A model generated the notes under the pieces. It was not told the DNA's origin. It saw nothing but the letters and a program-made list of their open reading frames with translations, and searched no databases. Below are positions 14,940 through 26,442 of a stretch of DNA of 64,000 bases, piece by piece. The stretch's first letter is position 1. The number at the start of each line of letters is the position of its first letter. A program made the position numbers and the translations under genes. Where the stretch lies: NCBI GenBank assembly GCA_015680905.1, contig CM027383.1, positions 91,937,501 to 92,001,500 on the forward strand, in the 5' to 3' direction. The stretch comes from Coptis chinensis (taxonomy: Eukaryota > Streptophyta > Magnoliopsida > Ranunculales > Ranunculaceae).

Positions 14940-15272
14940 TATGTGTTTGGTAAATTGGGGAAAGGAAAGTAAAAACTGGAGAAATGAATAATCATGTTTG
15001 TTTGCAAAAGCTATGGAAAGGAATAATTGAATAATCAGATTATTGGGTGTATTATTAGTAGTAAGTCCCTATCTATCTATTTCCTTTCCTTTCCTTTCCA
15101 CAAAATTTTCAGGAGTTAGCTAAAGACACAAAACCTTTTCTATTTCCATGATTTTGTTTCCATATGGAAAAACCCATTTCCTTTCTATGGGTAAACAAAC
15201 GTCTTAAAACCTTTCCTTTCCTTCTTATTTTCCTTTCCTTTCCATAGCGTTTCCATCATAACAAACACAACA
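14940..15272. mobile_element. MITE-like element with TGTGTTTG ends
   Basis: About 330 bp starting TGTGTTTGGTA and ending with AACAAACACA, an imperfect terminal inverted repeat. The interior is rich in mirror-like GGAAAGGAAAG and CTTTCCTTTCC runs. No coding capacity; target-site duplication unclear. The inverted-repeat breakpoint at 15027 falls inside it, and only its left part is present in the right arm (about 61656-61742). Confidence 0.5.
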
Positions 15273-15304
15273 TATCAGAACCTATGGAACATCGACACAT
15301 GGTT

Positions 15305-18300
15305 TCAGAATTCAACACGATTCTCGACTCGAAGGAGGGGAATCCGGTTCCAGTCCTCGCATCTTCTATGTAGCTCTGGATGACATTTGACGACGCGAAG
15401 CAAAGTTAGTGCAGGAAGCTCTAGCAGCCACTCTGGCAACTTTCTCAAATTCTTGCAATCCCTAATATCAAGAGTTCGAAGTCTACGGGCATGTTGTATT
15501 TCCTCTGGCAAAGATGTCAACTGAGGCAACCAGCGCAATTCTAAATCTCGAAGGGAAATGAGGTGCTGAAAATCAACCGACATGATTTCCAATTCTGGAC
15601 AATCCCAAATTCTCAACATCTGGAGGGCTGTTAGATGTTGCAGCGATGATTCAGATAGAGATTTTAGACTCCCACATGTAGTAATCCGCAATCCCTCGAG
15701 AGAAGTCAGGTTTCGTAAGCCCTCGGTCAAAGATTCCAAACCTCTACATCTCCAAATAATCAATCCCGAAAGGTTTTCAAGTTCCGTAGGAAGCCTTTTC
15801 AGTTTGTCGCAATTGGAGATCTCCAATACTTGCAGACGCGTAAGGTTTCGTAGAGGTGCTTCTGGAAGAGTTTCCACTTCATCAAATTCCGTAATACGAA
15901 GGTGAGAAAGATTGGGGAGTTTTTCCACCGACTTGAGCGAAGGATCGTTGCCTTTCCCCACAGATAATCTTGTAATAGAAGATGGCAGCGGCGTGGGTAA
16001 TTTCAATTTGGGGCAATTATAAAGATGCAACCTTTGGAGGCAAGAAGGGAATAGCAGACATTCTGAAGACCATCCTTCCACGTTAGGCATGTTATAAAGT
16101 CCGAGTTGAGTCAGTTTTGGAAGTGCGGTAGAAGACCCTACCCAACCAGGCAACATCACACCTGGGTACTCATAAATAAACAAACGTTCGACATTCGAGT
16201 GAGGCTGGATTGCTTCTAACACCTCTTTGCTGTTGTGGCATTCAATTTCAACGTCAGACACACCAACTGGCCGCCACCGTAGGTGTAGATTTGAAAGGCT
16301 CTCCTTACTCCTTAAGTTGGCTTTGTAAGCATCCCTTGATCAAACACATTCTGGATCTCATGTATGCTTAATTCTCCTTGAAGATGGTCTAGCTTTTCCA
16401 ACTCCTGGATACCAGCAGAGTCACTAAGTTGACTTACCACAAACGTACTTAACTGCTTGAGGCAAGTCAATTCACCAATTCCCAATGGCATGTGAGTCAA
16501 CATTGGATCGTTAATGTTAATGCGAATGTAAATTTCACTGCCAATCACTAGTTTTATGAGCTTCCTCATTTTGCTCAAATTCTTCGGCAACATTTTAAGA
16601 TTGCGACATTTCTGTAGGTTAAGGGTCTGTAAATTTGTTAGGCAGCAAATAGATTCAGGTAAAACCCTGATTCCAACTTGATAAAGATCAAGGCACATCA
16701 ACTGTTTCAAGTTTCCGATTGATGGTGGTAAAGTTGTTAATTTTAAGTTGTAGCTTAGCACTAGTATCTGCAAGTTTCTTAGGTTACAGACGGATTTGGG
16801 TAATGATGCAATGTTCATGTTACTGAGGTTGAGATACCTCAAGTGTTTTAAACTACCGAAAATAGGTGGTAGATTACTGAAGGTCCATAAATTGCTAAGA
16901 TCTAGCACTCTTAAGTACTCAAGTTGTGAAAGCCTTGATAAAAAGGGCTCTAAAAGGGAATTGGTTGCACAGTGCTGGAAAAGGATTGTGCGGCAGAAGG
17001 ATTGGGATTTAAAAATTGTGTTCAGAGTTGCTTGCGATGGTGCCGAATCATATGTCACCGATACATGTCGTGCCTTCTGAGGGACATCTCTTATCTCACC
17101 AATTTTCACACACAAACAATCATTGGCCATAACTGAGCATGCAAGATCATGCATGAGATCGTGCATTTTAAACGTAACTTTTTGCAGAGTTACATCTTCA
17201 CACATATCTTGGAAGAAAGAGCACCTCAGTAACTCGTTAAAAACTTCACCACCGATGTCTTCCACCTCTATCCCTCCACTTGATTGGATAAAACCATTTG
17301 CCATCCATTGATGGATCAATTTTGCTTTCTCCATCGTATAATCTTTTGGATATATGGAGCAATAGGCAAAACACTGCCTCAAGATTGGAGGCAAATGGTT
17401 ATAACTCAATCTCAAAGCAGGTAAGATGGTATTCTCTCCACGTTCTTGAAGAGTCCAAAGTTCGCTGTCTCTTACACATCTCCAAAATTCATCATTTCTG
17501 GATTGCAACAGGCTTCCTAGTGCTTTTACAGCAAGAGGTACGCCTCCACACTTGCTTATAATCTCCTCACCCATTTTTCTCAAGTTTGGAGTGATCTCAT
17601 CGTTCTCCATACCAAACGCATATTGCTTGAATAGAAGCCAACAATCATGCTTTGGTAGAAAACTGAGCTCATGTGTTGGATTAATGATGCATGTGGTAGA
17701 GTCTACAAATGTTTGGAAGCATATAGATTCTACCACTGTCGGGAGACGAGTTGTTACAATGACTGAACTTCCTTTATCTCCACATGTGAGAAGATGAATT
17801 ATTTTATTCCACTTCTCCCGATCATGGTCCCATACATCATCCAATACCAGCAAAAACTTATTGTTCTTTAATAATTTCCTGAGGTAGTCCTGCATAGGAT
17901 CTAAGTCGGCAAGATAACATGCTTCTGGAGAGAGAGAATCTATCATCATTTTTGTAACTCTTTTGAGACTGAAATCATCAGAGACACAAATCCAAATTTT
18001 TTTGTGGAAATAACCATAAACCCACTCATCATTATAGATCAATTGAGCAAGGGTAGTTTTCCCTAAACCACCAATTCCAAGTATGGGACAGATGGAAAGA
18101 CAATTCTGACTCCGCGCATTGTCTTGCAGTATCCTCACGATACTTTCTCGGTCCTCAACTCTCCCAAAAATTTTTGGCACAGTTAGAAAAGAGCTAGTCT
18201 CTCGGTCTTGAACAAAATCTTCAACTCCAGAACTCAAAAGAAAAAAGTGTCTCTCAGCAGCAATTTCATCAAAATTTTCTTTAAACTCTTTAATTCTTTC

Positions 18301-18708
18301 TCGTATATTGTCACGAATGGAAAAAGTTGTGATGGAGTTACTTACTAGATTCTCGCCAACCTCTGACTCCCGGCAATGAAATTCCAATTCGCAATCATCT
18401 ATGATATCTTCAGCTTCGTAAGCAGCAATCTCTGACTCCGGGCAATGAAATTCCAATGCGCAATCATCTATGATATCTTCAGCTTCGTAAGCAGCATCCT
18501 TAACCATTCTTAGCCAACTCCTAATCGACTTGTCTTTGATTTGTTTCTTCTCGGCGTCATCAAGGACAAGTCGAATTATAGAAAAAGTTTTGGAGACCTT
18601 CTTCAAGTCATTCTTCAGATCATTGGGTAGACGAGAGTCCGTGCCGATCAGAGAAGTTAATTTGGGAAGGATGAAATCAACAATGGGGGAGACAACTACT
18701 TCAGCCAT
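15305..18708 (-). CDS. CC-NB-ARC-LRR (CNL) resistance protein, RGA type, one frameshift
   Basis: Intracellular immune receptor. ATG at 18708 (MAEVVVSPIVDFILPKL) is chosen over the upstream in-frame ATG because it is the standard CNL start. The first frame (798 aa, stop at 16312) has an Rx-type coiled coil (1-120), P-loop GIGGLGKTT (211-219), kinase-2 LLVLDDVWD (286-294), RNBS-B SSVIVTTR (314-321), GGVPLA (388-393), RNBS-D around 444-455, MHD at 515-517, and the first leucine-rich repeats. The frame then shifts. LRR text continues in the next frame from about 16330 to a stop at 15305 (318 aa in the open frame from 16261). Joining the two needs one added base or two removed near 16325-16340. 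All nucleotide-binding motifs look intact and no intron is evident, normal for this class. The result is either a recent pseudogene, a truncated receptor, or a functional gene with a sequencing error. Confidence 0.9.
18358..18495 (-). repeat. 69-bp in-frame tandem duplication in the NLR coiled coil
   Basis: Residues 72-94 (AAYEAEDIIDDCALEFHCP and four more) are repeated as 95-117 with two substitutions. The unit carries the EDVID-type motif (AEDIIDD), so the protein has two of them in tandem. It keeps the reading frame. Confidence 0.95.
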
Positions 18709-19680
18709 ATCGTAGTGAAGGGGTGATGATAAATTTTTTGTTATAAGAATGAGAGAAAGATATCGCACAAACACTTGTATAAATAACTGGTTGGACACTT
18801 GCACAAAAAATTTGTGCGTCACAGAAATGGATGAAGTTCGTGGTCAATGGAGACTTCTGAGAAATTGCTGTTACAAAAATTATGCCCTTATGTCACAAAA
18901 ATACTTTATAATAAATATGAGAGAAAGATATCACAAAATACTTTATAAATAAGTAGTTGGACACTTGCGTCTGATTGAAATAGACTTTGAACGTGTACAG
19001 AAACAATGGGGTTGGACAATTGCATATGTCTCACTACACTTCCAAGTCGTTCTGGTTCTGGTTCTGGTCCTGATATGATGATACTTTTGATAATACTACC
19101 AAATTAGCCGGCCTGCTACATTAATAATAGTGAGCTCCCCCCCTAACGCATATACTGATACAATTTGACTGTGAATAAATAACTGGTTGGACACTTGCAC
19201 AAAAAAGTTGTTCAGAAACAAGGGAGAAAAAGTCTCCGTGTTGAAAATTTTGCTGCTTCGTCACTGTTAAACTCAGCAAAGATAAGAAATGGATGAAGTC
19301 ACAGAAATGGAGACTTCTGAGTCTTTAACATGCGTCACGCTTCCGTCGAAAGTTCATAGAAATGGATGAAGTTGGTGGTCAATGGAGACTTCTGAGTCTT
19401 TAACAGACCCACACGGCCACACCATTAAATTATTGGAGAAATTGCTTTTACAAAATTATGTCCTTATGTCGGCTACTCGTTTTACATTTGGACAATTCTC
19501 TCTCACAACAACTCTCAAGGCTGTGAAGCAATCAAAGAATAACCGCGCCTTTCTTATTTGAAAATATATGACAGCTTGACAGATTTTAGCGGAAGAAAAA
19601 TATTTTAAACCGAAGAATTGGTGGCATGCTAGACAGACTTTGGTCAATGGAACAGTTGACTTTTTCATCTACTAATTGCG
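18709..19680 (-). promoter_or_regulatory. Upstream region of the NLR gene, with direct repeats
   Basis: Short sequences recur: ACTGGTTGGACACTTGCAC (near 18787 and 19180, variant near 18952), GAGAGAAAGATATC (near 18753 and 18920), and GGTCAATGGAGACTTCTGAG (near 18840 and 19377). The last contains GGTCAA, the complement of a W-box core (TTGACC); TTGACT also occurs at 19656. W-boxes bind WRKY factors and are common upstream of immune genes. The duplication is seen; regulatory use is inference. Confidence 0.35.
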
Positions 19681-21630
19681 CAAATTAGAAAATTTTCACT
19701 CTCAAAACACTCTTCCATCTCACACTTCACCCCAGAAATGCGCGAAAAATAAAAATGTCAAACAGTGTTGTTGTTGACCAAGACCAAGAATGGTTGGTTA
19801 CTCTTTATCTCAAGCTTCTTTATACAACCAAATTTGTTCATTTTTCTAAAAAAAACTTCATTTGTTTATTCAATTTGAATTATTCAAAAAAAAATTGGAA
19901 GCTCTCTGGAGCCCACAGACGAGAGAGCAAATTCTCTAGAAAATTTACATTATTTGGTACGTGATGCCTCTCGGCTTTGGACTTAAAATTGATAAGCTTA
20001 GAGGTATGTGTATTCTTATTTCAAAAATGGGTAATTAACTATTTGACAAGATAGAGTCTTACTGAAGCTATATAATCATTTCTCTGCAGGGCATTCATAT
20101 GTTCTGAAAGTCTTTTGGTTTCTGTAATTTATTTGTGTGCTGGTGGTCCTTGAAGATTCTGACAAATCATTCTGGGGGACTATGTGGAGGGGTATAGCAG
20201 GGTTCAACTTATGGACCAAATTGAAATAAAAGAGGTTTAGGGTATCAATTGAATGTTTCTTTTTATTTTTTATTTTATTTTTGGTTTATGGACGAAAGTG
20301 CAAAACTTTGACAATGGTACTTTTTTGTTATAAAATCAACTTGAAATTAAAGTTACTACTATACTGCATTGCAGTGGGGGCGTGAGCATAATATATCATT
20401 TATTTGGCTCTCTTTTTTTATACATATTATATTTATTTATTTCCACGACTTGATTAATTTTTTGATAATTCGACAGATAAATTAAGAAAAAGAAACTATA
20501 TCATTGTCTAGTTTATTCAAGTGTAACAATATTAATTCAATCTTTTTGCTACGGTTATTTTATTGCGTACTTGAACCAACAGTCGTGTATTAACATGTAT
20601 AACGCTTTAGCACGTACACAATATTATCTACCAATAATTACGTGTGCGGTAAATGTGAAGAAGTAGACCATTATCCCAACAATGAAAAAAGCTAGTATTT
20701 GTGGGAATTTTTCCTGTTAAGTAGTCATGCATTACGATGGGCACCCCAATGGAGCCCTTTTATGTTTGGAGCTAAGTCACATAATATCCTATTAATATAC
20801 ATTTAATTTTAAAGCAATATTGCATTCTCCAAATTGATAAGAACGGAATTTTTGGCAAAATCTTCTCTATATTTTCAACATTAAATCACAAAACCTGTCA
20901 TTCCAAAGAAACATGTTTTTGTCTTTCGTTATTTGAATAACCAAAAATATATATATACAACACCATCAGAAAACTAAAGTAACACCCCGAAGGTTTTAAA
21001 ACACTATACATATAACAAGTTACACAGTTATTTACTTTAGAAGCAAATATTACATTCTCCACGTAGAAAAATCATAACACATATTTTACGAATGAAAATT
21101 TCGACAGTCTCTTTTGTATTTTCAATATTAAATCATAAAAAACTTGTCATATCTAGAAATCATTAAACCTGTCATATGTAAAAACATGCATTTGAAGAAC
21201 CATAAGAACCAAAATAACAACATCGAATCAAAGTAACAACATCCCAAAAGTTCTAAAATACTATACATATAACAAATTGCATAGTTATTTACTTTACAAA
21301 CTGCTCAACTCAACTCAAAAGACACAGAGAGGGGGGTTAGCAAAAGTCCAAACAACTATAATATAAAAGCAGTAGCTGAAGTGACAAAATCCATCTGCAG
21401 CAACCATAAAAAAATGTCCTCCTATACATTACTTGTGGAAGAACCTACATAAATCCAAACAACAAAATTAAGCATGATAACGACATTAGATATTCATTTA
21501 TGAGAAATATAAAACATCTTGATGAAGTGAATTTGCAAACAATATTAATAGAAATAAAGTTAGAAAGATGAATACTACATACCGAGATTAAAACAATAAA
21601 TTAACATTTCAATGATCAGATTTTCTAAGA
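19681..21630. other. AT-rich spacer, probably 3' flank of a decayed Helitron
   Basis: No gene seen. A direct repeat of about 80 bp (near 20980-21060 and 21230-21300, with CTATACATATAACAA and AGTTATTTACTTTA) lies downstream of the transposase on its minus-strand reading, as subterminal repeats might. The short plus frame at 19755-19964 is unrecognised. Confidence 0.4.
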
Positions 21631-21633
21631 ATA

Positions 21634-24600
21634 TCAAATGGTTGAAGCAGACAAGTGCAACAAACGATTCTCCTCTTGCAATCGGCCTCTAAGACCAACA
21701 CATTTTCCAATCTTTTGAAGTCTCTCCAAAGAGAACATACGGCTAAATGCTAGATCACACAACTTTCTTGTGCGAGACAAAGCAACAAAAGTTAAACCGA
21801 GGCTTTCCCTTTCACCAATATCAACCACAGCCCGATCAAGAGTGAGCCCCTAACTTTTGTGAATTGTTATAGCTCAACATAGTACAAGAGGAACTTGAAT
21901 GCGTTGGCACGAAGCACCACTTGTCTTCCAATGAGATGTTTGTGGAGTAATTGGTATTGTATTAGAATCTGGACGGAATCTAGCACCACGATAGTGGTCA
22001 AAGTCTACCATAACAGCAAGAGGTATATCTTTCAGTGATCTACAACCATCTCCGTAAACAATATCCACAACAGTGCCCATTGCACCATTAACCAGTCCAT
22101 TTGTTGTGGCAAGGTTTGAACGAAGCATAACACGTGCATCAAGGGATAGACACAGAGCTTTCTCCAAACCTTTTGCATCATCTGACGAAACCTTGGTAGC
22201 GGTATCACAATTATTTTTTGAGACAATTCGAGCAATTGGTTTTCCAAGCTCAATTAGTCGGGTGAGATTGTAATCATGTGCATGCTGTTTTGTAAGAAAT
22301 AGACGCAAAGCATCTTTGAAGGTGTTAATCTCTTCCATATTGAGGGAGGAAATATCTCGAGTTAGAAATAATTGTCAATCACTAACGGTGGAAGTTCCAT
22401 TATTGAGTCTGAACAGTGCTTCTCGGAATGATACTTGCTCATCTCCTGCTTATCAAAATATATGTGATAACCGAACACATTTCTCGAAACTAGAATACAC
22501 AATTCCACCATGTTGTTTTTTAATAGACCCACCTTGCATTGTCACATACAGGAGGTAATTGACGCATATCACCAACGAGGATAATAGATACGTTACCAAA
22601 TGGCTCGTACTTTGCAAAAATATCTCGACAACGCCAGTCAATATTTGCAAGCATACTTCTTCCGACCATGTTGTACTCATCGATAATGATAAGTTTGGTG
22701 TCTTTAAAGTCTTCCTACATACGTCGACATTGATCACCTTCAATCTTTTTGGAAGTTTCTTTAATACCTTTTGTTCTATAGTGATAGCGAAGTTCATGAT
22801 GGATGGTTGCACCTCCAATATTAAAAGTGGCAACTCCAGTAGGAGCCATGACACGTACCACTTTGTTTGTTCTGAAAAATGCAGTAACTGAATACACAAT
22901 TGCATTTATGAGAGTGGACTTTCCGTGCCTGCTCCCCCACAAACAATTAAGCGAATAAATGCTCCATCTTGTAGTGCTCTAACAACCATATCATGAGCAA
23001 CTCTTTGTTCATGAGATAAGTCATTATCTGGTACAACGGGTTAAGGTTCATTATTCAGTTCATTGCCACAACGCAGAGTATGCACAAATTTTCAATCAAT
23101 TTCAATATTTGGATATCGGTGTAAACCTTCATTAATCGTGTGAAATGTCAAAGTCTCTCCTTCCTAATTCCATATTTTCCCTGGGGACAAACATGGGCCC
23201 CATTTGCTGCCATCATCCACTCATCCGAAGTAAGTCTTCAATACCAAGCTCTACCTCAATACCATCTTCAAACTCTTCATCTATCGGTTCTGGAAAAATA
23301 ATCCCATGAGCGGCTTCGAAACCCAAGTCATAGTATCTTTCAGACCACAATGCAAATTCTCCCTTAGCTTCTTCGAGAGTTCGATAATAGTGATGAACTA
23401 AGACTTGTTGATGACAAAATGATTCCCATATTTCAGTGCCTGGTAGGATATCACTGTCTAGCTCCGGAACCAAACACACAACTGTGGCCACTCAAGATGT
23501 GTGCCAAACCTTTTGCTTAAAGTAATGACTCTTTGCCATATTGATGAGAGAAGTATTTTCATAGCAAGAAGGTCGTCACATATATCTTCCTACAAAGGTT
23601 GGATCTGTTCCAACAATTTCATCATCGTTGTCCACTATTTTACGGCGTACAATTGATACTAGCATGCTCTTCTCGGTTACATTTAAGAGTACAAATTTTT
23701 TGGATGATCGTGTCAATGGGTACCCCATTAGCAAGTGACATACTTCTTGGGAAGAAATATCTCTTTCAGAGACACTTTTCATAAGTAGGCCCTTGAAAGC
23801 AGATCTTGCATTTTGACAGGGTCGACAAAAATCTTCAACAATTTCTTGGAAAGTAGCTGGTTCAGATTTTGTGGCATATTTAGTAATGTAATTTACAACT
23901 GATTACACTGAAAGGACAGGTGACCAATCAATGTTTGCACGCCAGGTCTGCAAAATCTTTCGATTGTGGGAACACACAAGTTCATCATTCCGGCACCCTA
24001 GAAAATGATACATGTTACTGTTGGGAGGCTCTTCTACAATCTTCGACTGACCAATACATCAAATGGGTATCTAAAGCGACATACCATTTGTTTTGTTGCT
24101 TTGTGTAAGCGCAAACAATGACTTCCACATATAGAGTGTCGCATGACCCAATTGACCAATGAAACATAGTCATCTTCGTTTGTATCAAGTTGTAAGTCGA
24201 GTGGCAAAGTGCGTGCACAAGGATGTTGTTGCATATTTCTAGACATGCTTGGGTCTGGATTCAAAGTGCAAACAAGTCTATCAAAATATTCAATGACATT
24301 AGCTTTATCTATAGCACTTGTACCAATCTTAGTAACATCTGGAGCATCCGATAGCCAAAGAAATCCATGAACATGACCACTACCACAATTTTGCCACTCA
24401 AACCGGTACCAATGATCAACCACAGAGAACTCATCTCGTAAATAATCTCGGAAAAAGAATTCCACCCTTCCTGAAAGAACCAAGCGACAACATTTGGGTT
24501 ATCATTAATTAACTTTGCGCGTCCCCTTCTTTTATCTAAAGGAGACATCCTTTCAAGATCATTAGAAGGATCTAAAATACGGAACAGTTCTAGCCATTGC

Positions 24601-24960
24601 ATGTCAGCAGCGCTGAGTGTGAAGAAAATGGTTGGTGCACCTAACTGTTTAACCATGGTAGTTAGTTCTTTCAATCTTGTATACCAATAAGATCGGGTAC
24701 CACATATGTTGTTAGCAAAGTAAGAGACACGATTAGCTAGTTGCTTGTCGTCGGACGAAACCATATTTCGAATTTCCTCAATTGACAACTCAGCATCCCT
24801 GGGATTTTTCCTAACAAAAACATCACCTAAAGAAAGTGTCCGCCACCTTGAAAGAGAGTTCCAAGCAAAGTTGCGAAATCTCGAATCTCTAGCAAAACAC
24901 CCATCATGATATCTCATCAGATATTGGAAGTACAACAATGGATTGACTTTTCACTGGCGA
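21634..24960 (-). pseudogene. Helitron (Helentron-like) HUH endonuclease/Pif1 helicase transposase, decayed
   Basis: On the minus strand, pieces follow in the order of a RepHel transposase. A Helitron-like N domain (from about 24938: LLYFQYLMRYHDGCFARD-like) carries the HUH motif as GSGHVHGFLWLSDAPD and a Cys/His stretch (HSICGSHCLR). A middle linker frame lies at 23491-23213. The Pif1-type helicase follows: damaged Walker A around GKSTLINAIVYSV (22930), VVRVMAPTGVATFNIGG, IIIDEYNMVGRSMLANIDWR, LVGDMRQLPP, RVMLRSNLATTNGLVNGAMG, and the C-terminal SLGLTFVALSRTR (ends 21634). Frames change at least five times. The HVHGFLWL wording is nearer Helitron2/Helentron-type proteins than canonical plant Helitron1. 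This protein would nick DNA and drive rolling-circle transposition; this copy is dead unless the breaks are errors. Confidence 0.8.
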
Positions 24961-25290
24961 GCTTGTCATAGATCAGCATCACCGTAAGGAAACAAAGTTG
25001 GAAATGCCATAGCAACATATCCAAGGGTTGAGAACTCATCAATGATGTTAGTTGTAAAAGGCATATGAACATTAGTTTGATCTACATTTGGTACTTTGAA
25101 TGCCCTCTGGAGACGTGTCTGATCCTAACAAAACCCTTGAACCCAACTTGGGTTCGGGCCAAAGAGGTTGGTTTTTCTCGACACCGACATAGGTAAGCTC
25201 CTTTTCAAAAGCAATACCTATCTCTTTGCGGTTTAGAACACAATATAATCCCGTCTTTCAATTCGCTTAAGATGTTACTTCAAATAGAAA

Positions 25291-25955
25291 AGAATGTCGT
25301 TTCGCAATCGGGCTAGCAATGGTGTGGATATTCTACGTTTGGAACCTCAGAAGTTTCTAGAAACCAAAATTCAAATCTTGAGGGATCATGGTGTACCCGA
25401 CTCAAATATCTCTCGATTCATTTCAATTGAATTTCAACACTTGGGTGTAAAGAACAATGCTTTTAATGACGTGGTTAAGGAAGTTATTGCAATGGGAATC
25501 GGTCCATCAAGCAAGGGGTTTGCACATGCACTTTGTATAGTGTCAGCCTGTTAGGGATGACTAAGGCTAAGCGAGAAGCAAAGATGGGAATTTATAAGAG
25601 TTTTGGATGGTCGGATGAGGAAATCCATTTGGCCTTCAGACGTCAGCCCATTTGCTTAGCTATTTTGGAGGAAAAGCTTAGGATTGGATTGGATTTTTTC
25701 AACAGAAAGAAGTGGGAGCCTGCATGTCTTGCCAAATCTCCAAACATACTTGGTCTTAGCATGGAGAAGAGGATTATTCCGAAGTTAAATGTTATTGAAT
25801 TTCTTATATCAAAGTGCTTACTTGAGAAAGACATGCACATTGTTAGTCCATTATTTCTGATTGATGCCAAGTTCATCCAGAAATATGTGGCCAAGTATGA
25901 GGGCAGAGCTCCTGAACTTTTGAAGTTGTACCAAGGTAAGCTTCGATCAGTGTAA
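25291..25955 (+). pseudogene. mTERF-family fragment, one frameshift
   Basis: Two overlapping frames (from 25294 and from about 25533 to a stop at 25955) give tandem mTERF-like helical repeats: ILRDHGVPDSNISRFISIE, VIAMGIGPSSKGFAHAL, MGIYKSFGWSDEEIHLAF, EPACLAKSPNILGLSMEKRI and SPLFLIDAKFIQKYV. Plant mTERF proteins bind organellar nucleic acids in plastids or mitochondria. The front of a normal protein (transit peptide and first repeats) is missing, and a frameshift lies near 25550. The last few hundred bases resemble its 3' UTR. Placed beside the transposase and the captured-gene unit, it is probably another captured fragment. Confidence 0.75.
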
Positions 25956-26355
25956 TTCTCGTTCCAACTTTTTTGTGTTTTAATATTTGAGGGACATCAG
26001 ACTTGAGTTTCAGAAAGTGAATGACATTGTGGATTTTAGGATGTGAATTGATCTTAAATTGTCAACAAAGTATGCTTCATTTGTCAATTCATTATACTTT
26101 CGCTTGTTATGAGCAATTTGGTTACATGAAGCAAATTTCTTTTATCTATTTAATTTTCTTGTAGAATTATTAGTTCTCTTAGTTGCATTTTATTGTTTGG
26201 CAAATATGAGTGTTGTTTTAAAGGGAAATCTTGGAATGCAGAATGGTTCACATTGAAAATCCTGGATTCATTAGTGCTTGTATTATTTATCGTGATGATA
26301 TTTGTTATCTAATTGTACCATAAGTCCATTACATCGGCACTAAGAATTGTCTTGG

Positions 26356-26410
26356 AATTTGGAAATTAATTTAGCTCGAATAATTCATACTTGTGTATTG
26401 TTTGGTAACT

Positions 26411-26442
<32 letters not shown>

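Noticed and set aside
15582..15905. Plus-strand frames inside the NLR gene (also 16796-17080, 17123-17797)
   Set aside because: Shadows of the minus-strand NLR reading frame.
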